From Heloderma charlesbogerti (Eukaryota; Chordata; Lepidosauria; Squamata; Helodermatidae): a stretch of DNA of 64,000 nt. The DNA lies in assembly GCA_026122225.1 (NCBI GenBank), contig JANEZZ010001952.1, forward strand, positions 248,001 to 312,000, given 5' to 3'. Each line of letters starts with the position of its first letter. Positions within the stretch are counted from its first letter, which is position 1. Position numbers and translations under genes: made by a program. The notes beneath the pieces are model-generated. The model did no database searches. It worked only from the letters and a program-made list of their open reading frames with translations, and was not told the origin of the DNA. Below, in pieces: positions 55,654-64,000 of this stretch.

Positions 55654-55879
55654 AAATAGTGATGGATCAGGGCACCTTGCTGATGTGTTCACAGACTCTC
55701 TGTACAGCCCACATTCACCTCAAACCTTCAGGAGTTCTCTCAGCGAGGAAGATGAAGTGGCAGCAAGCACTTCGGACATCATGATTTTTGACAATAGCTT
55801 TCATGCCTCATTTGCCAGAAAAACGATTAGGTTCTCTCCAAAGCTCTCTGAGTTACTTCACATTTGTCATGACCAATGA
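55654..55879 (+). CDS. Candidate terminal exon of the same unidentified gene
   Basis: The acceptor CACCTCCTGTTGCTTGCTGGCAG lies directly before 55654. The exon supplies one base to finish a phase-2 codon, then 74 codons to TGA at 55877-55879. The peptide includes NSDGSGHLADVFTDSLYSPH, then SSLSEEDEVAASTSDIMIFD, ARKTIRFSPKLSELLHICHDQ. It is acidic and serine-rich, then basic, with no membrane segment or repeat. Composition and codon use look like a real regulatory or scaffold protein tail. I cannot name it. It joins in frame to 47858-48021 across a 7.6-kb intron. An ATTAAA about 180 bp after the stop supports a last exon. Confidence 0.52.
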
Positions 55880-56085
55880 GGAGACAGCGACTGTGGTTGT
55901 TTCTTCTCTTGCAGCAGATTCTAGAGGGAAGTTAAATCTCCTTTGGGGTTGCCTTCCTCCTTTTTCTTTCTCTGCCTTTAATCTGCCCCCTCCTTCCTTT
56001 TCTGCTGTTCCTCCCGTGAGTTTAGGCTTGACAATCTTTTTACATGTGCTGAGCAAATATTAAACCATTTGTTTCTGAGATACCA
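55880..56085 (+). terminator. Candidate 3' UTR with ATTAAA signal
   Basis: Pyrimidine-rich sequence follows the proposed stop. ATTAAA occurs at 56059-56064, the common variant of the polyadenylation hexamer, preceded by TGTGCTGAGCAAAT and followed by CATTTGTTTCTGAG, a weak GT-rich region. The cleavage site is inferred near 56080. Confidence 0.35.
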
Positions 56086-56339
56086 CTTACGTGCTGCACT
56101 AGGATTGCTTGAAAGGGAAATTGGGATGGATGAGTGGGATGTGCAGAAGGAGTTTATGCTAGGTGGTGAGCCCCTGGAGTTTGCCACACTTCTGAAAAAT
56201 TTAGCAGGCCTTTTTCTTGACTGCAGATCAGCCATGTCTGAATTGTGCACACACAAGAGCATGGGATGCTTCTATGGAGGCCTTGAATGCATGTGCATGT
56301 TCACATCTGCAATTTAGTCACAGTTGCACAGCTTCATGG

Positions 56340-56520
56340 GTAGTAGCAGCTGGTAACTCCAGTTCCGATGGGTGGTGATTCCATTCTGGGTTCTAAAGGA
56401 CTTTGTGGATAAGGTTCAGCACCTTGGATAGCACTTTTAGAGTTTTGGCCGGTTGTAAGTAAAACCCAGAATGGAATTACTATGTCTCCAGAACTGGAGT
56501 CACCACCCTCCGCTGTTCAT
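56340..56520. mobile_element. AGTGGAGGC-type hairpin MITE, diverged
   Basis: GGTAACTCCAGTTCCGATGG opposite CCAGAACTGGAGTCACCACC; internal GGATAAGGTTCAGCACC and TGGATAGCACTTTTAGAG match the copy at 43605. Confidence 0.75.
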
Positions 56521-56779
56521 GGGTACTATAGTTCACAATTCATTCATAATTGTTCAGCTCCAGAAATCTAATGGACTATGAACAAGGTCAAACCCAGCTA
56601 GGTGCCTAGAAATTCTAAGGAATTCTAAAGTACACAGATTTATCGCTGGAATTCCTGTGCCAGATTTTACCCATCTCTGTTTGATGACTGAGCAAAACAG
56701 ACTAGATCCAAAACTCTTCCCATCAGGCCTTCCTTTTCCTGATATTTCTAATATACTGCCTTCTTTTTCCTCTATTTTC

Positions 56780-57646
56780 TAGCGATGGCAGAGAATTCTG
56801 CCATGGATTTCAGTGAGGCCAAATGTACTGGCATTTGGCCCCCCGAAATCCATGGCAGAACAGCCTGCCCCCCTGCCCCCCCACAAATTCCCCCCGGGAC
56901 GAGGCTTACCTAGGGCGGCTGTTCCGGATGGCGGCAGCTCCAGCGGTGGCGGCGGTGGTGGCGGCAGCGGTGACGGCTGGTCTTTTGACCGGCTGCCGCG
57001 GCCGCCATTTGCATCTTGGTCTTTGCCGTGGTAGGCTATGTAAGTATTTACGTAGCCTATCATGGCAGGCCAAGCAAAAAACCCCAACAACAATGGCGTA
57101 CACAAATGGCGGCAGCTACAGTGGCTACCATTTGCGTTCCCTATTTTTCTCCGTTTTAGACTACGTAAATATTTACGTAGGCTATTACAGCGAAAAAAAA
57201 GGGGAATGCAAATAGTGTAGTGGGCGCTATTTGCATTCCTTTTTTTTGCCATTTTAGCCTATGTAAATATTTATGTAGACTAAATAGACTACGTAAATAG
57301 GGAACGCAAGTGGCGGCCACCATAGCCGCCGCCATTTGCGTATGCTGTTGTTTTTTTTGCCCAGCCATGATAGGCTATGTAAATACTTACGTAGCCTGCC
57401 ATGGCAGCCTGGCTGGATGCAAATGGCAGCTGCAGCAGCCCGTCCACAGCCAGAACTCCGGCTGCGGATGGGCCTGGCCAGCTGCTCCGCAGAGCCCCTT
57501 CAGAGTGGAACCGGCCGGGCAGGATTCCGAGGGGGAGGACCAGATCGCCTCCCCACCATTGAGGATCCTGGGGGGAGGGACAGAGCACCTCCCCCCACAC
57601 CGCAAATCAATTCCACGAAAAGGTAAGTGACTTTCGTACATCTCTA
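56780..57646. mobile_element. Complete palindromic hAT-like element, 867 bp
   Basis: TAGCGATGGCAGAGAATT to CTTTCGTACATCTCTA, each with one decayed base, flanked by a perfect CTATTTTC (56772-56779, 57647-57654). Left minus-strand donor GCTTACCT near 56906 with the ATG module at the GCCGCCATTTGC block. Right donor AAAAGGTAAGT near 57618. The centre near 57250 is GCCTATGTAAATATTTATG. Confidence 0.93.
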
Positions 57647-57654
57647 CTATTTTC

Positions 57655-58406
57655 TTTTTGCCCAGTTCTCTCCAACTTCTGAAAACATGTTATATTGCCA
57701 CTGTGTCATGGTGTCACCATCTCACACCATCATGCATCATGAGGTTTCACTCCTGCATGTGGTGTGATGGATGACTGGATGATTTGAACTATCATTTGTC
57801 ACAGAGCTGAATTCTACAGTTTAGAGGAAGCTTGGCTCACTTCCTTAAACTGAGTTACCTGAGTTGTCTGGAGCTTTCTTGACGCATCTCCCTGATATCC
57901 ATCATCATCATTAGGCTCACAATAACCATTTTCTTCACCATTGTTAATTGAGTGGTAAATTGGGATGTGAGTGACCAAAATGTGAAATTCAGCAAGCTGT
58001 TGGTAGAATCTATTAGGCTTGCAATGCCCGCATGTGTATGAAACCTGGGTGGCTCCCTGACAACTTCAGTATTTTCATTATTAAAACTGAGATTGATATC
58101 TTGGCTCTGCACATATGCAGACTACATGACCAAGCATCTAAATTCCACCATTTTTGAAAAGGCCCTGATGTCGGTTGGTTCCATCTTTCACTTTCTGAAG
58201 GAAATGTAAACATCTAGTGCACAATGCTCCTGCTGATGGAATTTTGTCACGTTAAGCCTTTAGTTGCTCTTTTCCAGCTCAATCAGTGTAATAGTTTGAA
58301 TCTGAAGTCCTTTGACATTTGAACAAAACAGCCAGGTATGTCAGCATCCACCACTTGGTATGTAAAAGTTTGCTTTAGAACTCGGTGCTGGTGGGTGGCG
58401 CTGTGA
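57655..58406. other. No gene seen
   Basis: Ordinary sequence with a CATCATCATCAT patch near 57898. No exon or recognisable repeat. Confidence 0.4.
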
Positions 58407-59415
58407 GGGGAGGGGCCGTAGCTCAGTGTGATAGACTTCACGCCTTGCATGCAGAAGGTCCCAGGTTCGATCTCCAGCAACTCCAAGTAAAGCTAGAAAA
58501 AACCCTGCCTGAAACTAGGGATGTACGAAAGTGACTTACCTGTTCGCGGATTATGTTGATGGTGTGTGGGGGGGGAGGCGTTCTATCCCTCCCCCCGGAA
58601 TCCTGGCCAGGGGGGGAGGTGCTCCGTTCCTCCCTCCCGGAATCCTCCACGGCCGGCTGTGCTCCGTGGCAGCTCTGAGGAGCAGCCGGCCAGGCCCGGC
58701 CAGGCGAGAGCCATCTGCAGCCGGATTTCCGGCCACAGAGGGCTCTGGGTAAAAACAACAACAAAAAACCCGCGTACGCAAATGGCAGCAGCTACGGCTC
58801 CCGCCATTTGCGTTCCTTATTTTTGCCCTCTTAATCTACGTAAATATTTACATAGGCTAAAACGGCGAATCAAAAAGGGACGCAAATAGCGCCCGCTACG
58901 CTATTTGTGTTCCCCTTTTTTTCGCCGTCATAGTCTACGTAAATATTTACGTAGATTAAGAGGGCAAAAATAAGGAACGCAAATGGCGGCTGTAGCCGCC
59001 ACCATTTGCGTATGCAGGTTTTTTTTTTTTACCCACCCAGCCATGATAGGCTACGTAAAGATTTACGTAGCCTATCACTTTTTTGTTTTTAAACATAGTC
59101 ATGATAGGCTACATAAATCTTTACGTAGCCTATCACGTCTTTTTTTTTTACAAGAGTGGAAATGGCGGCGGCGGCAGCTGGTCGGAAGACCAGCCGCCAC
59201 CGCCAAAGCCGCTGCTGGAGCCGCCGCCGCCCGGAAGATCCGCCCCAGGTGAGTCTCATCCTGGGGGGGATCCGCGGGGGGCCGGGGGAGTGGCAGGCCG
59301 TTCCGCCACAGAGTTCAGGGGGCTGAATGCACTGGCATTTGGCCTCACCTAGATCCGTGGCAGAATTCTCTGACATCCCTACTTGAAACCCTGGAGAGCT
59401 GCTGCCAGTCAGTGT
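58407..59415 (+). mobile_element. Sauria-type SINE split by a hAT-like element
   Basis: The head has GCCGTAGCTCAGTG (box A) and CAGGTTCGATCTCC (box B). AACCCTGCCTGAAAC at 58515 continues after the insertion as CTTGAAACCCTGGAGAGC and TGCTGCCAGTCAGTGT (59382-59415). The SINE then stops where another TAGGGATGGG end begins. Pol III type promoter boxes are present in the SINE but no functional tRNA. Confidence 0.85.
58516..59381. mobile_element. Complete palindromic hAT-like element, 866 bp, in a SINE
   Basis: TAGGGATGTACGAAAGTG to TTCTCTGACATCCCTA with CCTGAAAC and CTTGAAAC flanks (58508-58515, 59382-59389), 7 of 8. The arms are in opposite order to the 5092 copy, with the GTACGAAAGTGACTTACCTG end on the left. 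The right arm has the ATG module (about 59161: ATGGCGGCGGCGGCAGC), the hairpin GCTGGTC-GGAA-GACCAGC and donor CCAGGTGAGT near 59247. Confidence 0.92.
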
Positions 59416-60292
59416 TAGGGATGGGCACCCACCCCCTGTCTAGGACTAGGTCCTCCAGGTGCCCACCTAGCTCCTGACCCCACTTGCGTGCACCTGGACT
59501 TGTGCTCGGGCTCACTGCTGCTTCCGAGCCACCCGCACTCACCTGGAAGGCCTTGTTGAGCTCTGCGATCACCATTTTTTGAAAAACAAAATGGCGATCA
59601 TGTAAATATACACAAAATGGAGCTGTGAATCGCCCATATACACAAGATTACAGGTGTTTGCTTGCCTGCAATCTTGTGCATATGGGCTATTCACGGACCC
59701 ATTTTTGCGAATGAGCATATTTGCATATGCATGAATATGCGTATTTGCAAATATGCACATATGTGTATATATGCAACATGGGGCTGTGAACAGCCCATAT
59801 AGGCAAGATTACAGGCAAGTGAATACCTTCTAACCTTGCTGATATGGGCTATTCACACACAGCCCCATTTTGCGCATGCATTAATGTGTGCATGGTAGCC
59901 GCCGCCATTTGCGTACGCTGGGTTTTTTTCCCCCGCTGTGATAGGCTACATAAATACTTACATAGCCTATTACGGCCTCCGCAGGGATGCAAATGGCGTC
60001 CCTGTGTTAGCCGTGATAGGCTACATAAGTATTTACGTAGCCTATCATGGCTATGAAGAGGAAGCGAATGGCGGCCGCAGGACGGCCGCCATTCACAAAG
60101 CAGCGCGGATGGGAGCAGGTAAGTGCTCCATTTCGCGCACCTTTTGTGGGTTGGGGGTGGTGGGGACTTCGTCCCACGTGCCTTTCGTGGGTTGGGGGGG
60201 CAGGGGCTTCATTCCACGATGGATTTTGGGGGCCCGAATGCACCGGCATTCAGCCTGACCGAGATCCGTCGCACAATTCTCTGACATCCCTA
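59416..60292. mobile_element. Chimeric hAT-like element
   Basis: The left end is TAGGGATGGGCACCCACC of a different family, with inverted ATGGGGCTGTGAACAGCCC-type units to about 59888. From GTAGCCGCCGCCATTTGC the sequence is the right half of the palindromic family, ending TTCTCTGACATCCCTA at 60292. The donor AGCAGGTAAGT lies near 60115. No duplication matches (GTCAGTGT against CTTGCAAT), so it is a fusion or two abutting partial elements. Confidence 0.6.
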
Positions 60293-61095
60293 CTTGCAAT
60301 CTAAATTGTTGCCAGACCCAGCTTCTGGGCAGGCAAGGGTGTGTGAGGAAAAGTCAGGAGCTGGGGAGCAAGTGAAGTGGTCTGCAATTCTGAATACAGC
60401 AAGAGCAAGTCTCCTAATTGCTTAAATGAGTGAGTGAGCAGATTTTGCCCAGAAGCCTTCATAGGGATCAGGGAGTATCACATGACCTGTCCAGGCCTGT
60501 TAAATGCAAGGAGGTGTCCTTGGTTGGTGTGGCTTGTCTCTCTTCTAGTGCCGAGTTAAATGTTCCCACAGAACCTTTGCCTTGAATTTGGCGGGAGGCG
60601 GCAAAATATGGTCTAAATCTCATCACCATTTTTCAGGGGCAGGGAATTGGAAGTAGGCATGGGGTCTGCCCATCTGAAGTGGCTGGCAGCTGGTCAGTTC
60701 TATTTTTCTTTCCCTGAAGCCCCCAGGAGTGGTGCTATGTGTTGCAATGTTGCTCATTACGGGGGCTTTCTGGGAAAGGAAAATGGCAGCTCTGAGATGC
60801 CAGCCCAGCAGGAGGAGGTCTGGACTGTGGCACTGGGTTTTGTGCTCCCATTTGGCAGATTTAGCCCCCTGCCCTGCCCCCCTGCCAAAAGACACTCTCC
60901 TCAGTTCCATGGCCTGTGAATGGGGCCACAAAAGAAGAAAGGCTTTTTTTTCCGCAGAAGAATGGTGGCCCACAAGGCTAAAACTTTTCCTGAAATTCCT
61001 CAGGCTACCTAGATCAAGAACTGCTGTGGGTTCAAGCCCTACCTACATGACTGCATGCTGATATTCTTAGATCTCTGGACATATCTACTTTTCAG
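60293..61095. other. No gene supported
   Basis: Ordinary GC-moderate sequence. Overlapping short open frames at 60623-61061 on both strands have no recognised domain. Confidence 0.4.
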
Positions 61096-61578
61096 TAGGG
61101 AAGCACGGACCCCCCACTGCCTGGCTTGGGGCCTTGTGGAGTCCTCCAGAGCCCTGCCGTGTCCACCAGAGTTGGCAGAGCGGCTCTCCGGCTTCCTATA
61201 AAATGTGATGCACTAATGGCAGCTGCCATTAGCCTATCATGGGAAAATTACAGCCATAAATGGCATATTTTATGCCATTGGTGGCCATAAAGCACATACT
61301 TTTACCTAAATCACAGCTTTTTACGGCTGTATTTAGGTAAAAGTGCTTTATGGCTGCAAATGTGCTTTACAGCTACATTTCTGTCTGTAACTTTCCTGCC
61401 ATTGCCTAATGGTGCCTGCCATTAGTGTATCATGTTTTATAGGAAGCCAGAGAACCACCTCACGGGAACTCCCTCAGACCTGGAGGTGAGAAAGGCTGGT
61501 CCGCCGCGGACTCCAGAGGTCAGATTCTTTGGAATCCGGCCTCATTTGAGTCTGTGGCGGATTTCTCCAGCATCCCTA
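61096..61578. mobile_element. hAT-like element, TAGGGAAGCACGG type, 483 bp
   Basis: Ends TAGGGAAGCACGGACC and ATTTCTCCAGCATCCCTA, flanked by CTTTTCAG (61088-61095) and CTTTCCAG (61579-61586), 7 of 8. The interior is a hairpin: TATAAAATGTGATGCACTAATGG faces GCCATTAGTGTATCATGTTTTATAGG, and TTTTACCTAAATCACAGC faces its inverse near 61325. Confidence 0.8.
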
Positions 61579-61682
61579 CTTTCCAGTACCCCTGCTGCTT
61601 TTAATCCAGGCTGCCAGACCAAACTTTCCCCCACCCCTGTTTGTACAGGAGAGACGGCCTTGTAATGTCTTTGTCTATTCAG

Positions 61683-61898
61683 TTTCATGATGAAAAGGGT
61701 TCCTCAACGGTGGAGCTGCTTTTACCCTCTGCCTTCTGTGTTTGCCTTCTTCTCGGCATCCTCGCAAACCATGTCATCATGCCTTTCCTCCTGCTACACG
61801 AGCTCACTCCCAACGCATTCTTCAGAGGCTCAGTCAAGCAGCTCTGGCGGTAATGAATATGTTTGGTATTCAGATGGACTGCACATAGGCGTCCACAG
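61683..61898 (+). CDS. Weak candidate symmetric exon
   Basis: Acceptor GTCTTTGTCTATTCAG precedes 61683 and donor CCACAG|GTGGGC follows 61898. One base, 71 codons and two bases are open, so the exon is phase 2 to phase 2. The peptide has a Ser/Thr-rich middle (SSCYTSSLPTHSSEAQSSSS) and ends NEYVWYSDGLHIGVH. Its phase would let it join the exon at 47858 as an alternative to 55654. A second frame is also open to 61853, which weakens the case. Not recognised. Confidence 0.3.
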
Positions 61899-62415
61899 GT
61901 GGGCCATTCTAATTCAGCAGCTTTTCATTAATGCTTTCCTGAGCTGTCTGTGCCCGTCCTCTGTTTGCTCATTTCTGTATTATCCGATTGACATTTTTTT
62001 GATTATGAAAGAGCCGAGGAGCCGCATGGCCTCGGAGATCGTTATCAAACACCAAGACCAAGACTTGAGTGCCAGGAGGGGTTCAAATTATGCATGCCAT
62101 CACTGTGGTAATTAATTTATCAAATAGCATCTTATAAATCTGTGGATGGGGCACGTGTGGGCTGGTGGTTGGTGTTGAAACAGAAACGAAAGACATCAAA
62201 AGACAGAAACTTCAAGCTCCTGAAATTGTTAATGGGATTCACAGAGGTTATTCAAATTATCCACAGGCTGCGAAAGCCAGAGCCTGTGTCTACAGCAGAA
62301 ATGTATTCCCTGACTGCCTTCCCCTGCTTTTTGTTATGGAATAGCCTAGGAGCTGCATGGCCTCCGAGTTCATTATCACATGCCTGAGTGAGATCTGAGT
62401 GCCATCCAGTTTCCC
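61899..62415. promoter_or_regulatory. Candidate conserved element with an internal duplication
   Basis: Repeat-free sequence rich in TAATT and TTATCA cores (GGTAATTAATTTATCAAATAG). GAGGAGCCGCATGGCCTCGG and ATCGTTATCA near 62023-62060 recur in diverged form as TAGGAGCTGCATGGCCTCCG and TTCATTATCA near 62346-62385. A functional role is inferred from texture only. Confidence 0.4.
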
Positions 62416-62495
62416 CTTCTGACCTAGGCATTACCTAGTACAAAGAAGTCTAGGTTTCAGACAGGCAATCCCAAAATCTTCATATGCCCTGGAGT

Positions 62496-62660
62496 TAGGG
62501 ATGTATGAAAGTCACTTACCTTTTCGACGGGTGACTTTGCGGTGGGGGGAAGGTGCTCCGTCCCTCTCCCCGAAATTCTCTCTGGCTGGCTCCACTCTGC
62601 GGTGATTCCGCAGAGCTGCCGGCCGGGGCCACCCGCAGCCAGACATCCGGCCTCTGGGCA
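62496..62660. mobile_element. Palindromic hAT-like element, left end only
   Basis: TAGGGATGTATGAAAGTC with minus-strand donor ACTTACCT near 62513 and the arm text GGCTCCACTCTGCGGTG and CCGCAGCCAGACATCCGG. It stops without palindromic core or right end. Confidence 0.75.
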
Positions 62661-63138
62661 GCCTGCACAGGGACACAGCCATGAGCCAATTGCAGCCAAT
62701 CCTCTGTCCTACCATGATTTTTCTCCCATAACCTCTTACTTCTGCAGCACTGTTCAGATGACTGATCCATGGATGCTAAAATCTGTTAGTTACTTGGATC
62801 GGTCTCCAGAATGGATAACAAATCTGAGACACAACTGAAGTTTATATTAAAAAAAATGGGGGAAATAGCCATTACAGCCACAAATCACTTTAACATCTAG
62901 CAGAGTCTAATGTAATTAAAGTTGCAATTCTATGCATGATCACCTGGGAGTAAGCCCCACTGAATACAATAGAACTGGATTCAGAGTAAACATGGACAGG
63001 ACTGAGTTGTACATCTGTGCAAATCTTGCATGCCATCTCAAGACTTTAACAGGGCAATTGAGCCTTTTGATTTGGAGTGTTTTGATGACGGAGCACAGTT
63101 ATCCTTCTCTTCCTGTTCTGGGGTAGGATGCATATTAT
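62661..63138. other. Short repeat, otherwise nothing seen
   Basis: AAAGTTGCAATTCTATGCATG, then TGGGAGTAAGCCCCACTGAAT (about 62918-62982), is a common reptile interspersed repeat, also at about 27905. No gene. Confidence 0.5.
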
Positions 63139-63215
63139 CTCACAGAGTCATAGAATCATAGGTTGGGAGGGGCCTACAAGACCATCGAGTCCAACCCCCT
63201 GCTCAAAGCAGGAAG
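63139..63215 (-). mobile_element. CR1 LINE 3' tail
   Basis: Plus-strand CATAGAATCATAGGTTGGG and CGAGTCCAACCCCCTGCTC are the extreme CR1 3' end in reverse. It joins a 5S-like segment directly. Confidence 0.8.
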
Positions 63216-63216
63216 C

Positions 63217-63297
63217 CTGATTCCCAGGCGGTCTCCCATCCAAGTACTAACCAGGGCTGACCCTGCTTAGCTTACAAGATCAGACGAGATCGGGTGC
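63217..63297 (-). pseudogene. 5S rRNA-like segment
   Basis: Read on the minus strand: CACCCGATCTCGTCTGATC, AAGCTAAGCAGGGTCAGCCC, TGGTTAGTACTTGGATGGG and AGACCGCCTGGGAAT. This is about 80 bp of the 3' two-thirds of vertebrate 5S rRNA, including the internal control region, with a few differences (TTGTAAGC for TCGGAAGC). It is truncated at the 5' end and lacks the T-run terminator. It is a retroposed or SINE-borne copy. Confidence 0.88.
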
Positions 63298-63491
63298 ATT
63301 CACTGGCTTCTGTTTCCCTACTATTTATGCCAGGGCTGTTGTAAACCTCACCCCATGATACAGGCATGGCTGGGGACTAGGAGGGCTTTGTATCCTAAGG
63401 ATCCTAATCCTCCACTGATCCATCAGCACCACACCTCCAATCTGTCCCCTTTTTACTTCTCCATACAATCAGAGCTTTGACATCAGTTCGG

Positions 63492-63583
63492 CAGAATTTC
63501 TCCCCGAACAACCTTTGGAGGACCGAATGCGTTGGCACTCGGCCCCCCGAAGTTTCGGGGAGAAATTCTCCCCTATCCTTACC
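63492..63583. mobile_element. Palindromic hAT-like element, one end
   Basis: GAATTTCTCCCCGAACAACC opposite GAAGTTTCGGGGAGAAATTC, with GACCGAATGCGTTGGCACTC in the loop. It matches the terminal hairpin at 10240-10332 and ends near ATTCTCCCCTATCCTTA. The rest of the element is absent. Confidence 0.7.
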
Positions 63584-64000
63584 CTCTACCATTTTACGTG
63601 CACGTTTCAATCATCTTAGCTATACATGCTAAACAAAAATGGAATGTATGGAACAGCCCTGCAATGGCTCTTCAGATCTTGCAAAGGAGATGGAATGGTA
63701 AATGCTGCACAGTGATAGAGGCTGCCTCAGGAGATGATGGCTTTCTTTTCCAGGAGGCATCTGGCAGGGATGCTGAAGCTGCAAGAGCAGGAGATTGGAT
63801 TTAGATTACCTCCAAAATGTCTTGCAGCTATAGAATTCTATGGTTCTATGGATAATCACATTGGCTACAAGGACACTGAGCTCCTCCTGCCTTTTGCTCA
63901 GTTTTGGAGAGAGTAAGCAAAACAGAACATGAAATGTCATGTTACTGTCAGGGTGGACACTGAGCCCATAGAATCCCAGAGTAGTTCTGATTCTGAGGAA
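63584..64000. other. No gene supported
   Basis: Short open frames at 63532-63916 contain no recognised domain. Otherwise unremarkable up to the window edge. Confidence 0.4.

Noticed and set aside
58407..58480. Functional tRNA gene
   Set aside because: Both boxes are visible but stems are mismatched and SINE body sequence continues downstream.
63217..63297. Functional 5S rRNA gene
   Set aside because: The 5' third and T-run terminator are missing.

Overview
The window looks like non-coding DNA from a squamate reptile (lizard or snake), heavily colonised by transposable elements. The organism call rests on the repeats. There is a Bov-B-type LINE tail, tRNA-headed SINEs of the Sauria-SINE type, CR1 tails carrying the repeated ATAGAATCATAGAAT end, an L3/CR1-like LINE, 5S-rRNA-like SINE tails and a Tc1-type transposon. 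No bacterial or organellar features are present.

The dominant content is a set of non-autonomous DNA transposons whose ends read TAGGGATG...CATCCCTA. I assign them to the hAT superfamily because insertion sites are flanked by 8-bp target-site duplications. Nine are perfect (TTTGCGTC, GTATTTTC, GTACCTAA, GTCCTGAG, ATACAAAT, CCTAGGGG, ATGAGAAA, TGTAGTGA, CTATTTTC) and seven more match at 6 or 7 of 8 positions. Several internally unrelated families share these ends. No hAT transposase is visible, so all were presumably mobilised in trans.

One family is the most striking thing here. Copies lie at 300-3583, 5092-5938, 9208-10332, 10375-11252, 14049-14958, 41382-43465, 56780-57646 and 58516-59381, with partial copies near 59890-60292, 62496 and 63492. 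Each copy is a long inverted repeat built from short units that are themselves near-perfect palindromes. Both arms carry GC-rich exon-like modules ending in an outward-facing consensus splice donor (AG|GTAAGT). One arm type starts with an ATG inside a YY1-like motif and contains a small hairpin with a GNRA-type loop and one compensated stem pair.

Other mobile DNA: a 1,658-bp Tc1-like element with ~225-bp inverted repeats and a frameshifted transposase (17450-19107), foldback MITEs of two further families, LINE fragments and many microsatellites. Nested insertions at 300/375, 4980/5092, 12114/12552, 44905/44922, 51591/51945 and 58407/58516 give a relative chronology.

Host gene content is sparse. 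Two plus-strand exons of one unidentified gene are proposed at 47858-48021 and 55654-55879 (stop codon, then an ATTAAA signal). They have compatible splice phases across a 7.6-kb intron. A third, weaker candidate lies at 61683-61898. Three repeat-free stretches (30160-30870, 50985-51400, 61899-62415) look like conserved non-coding elements. The remainder is decayed repeat or unremarkable intergenic or intronic DNA.
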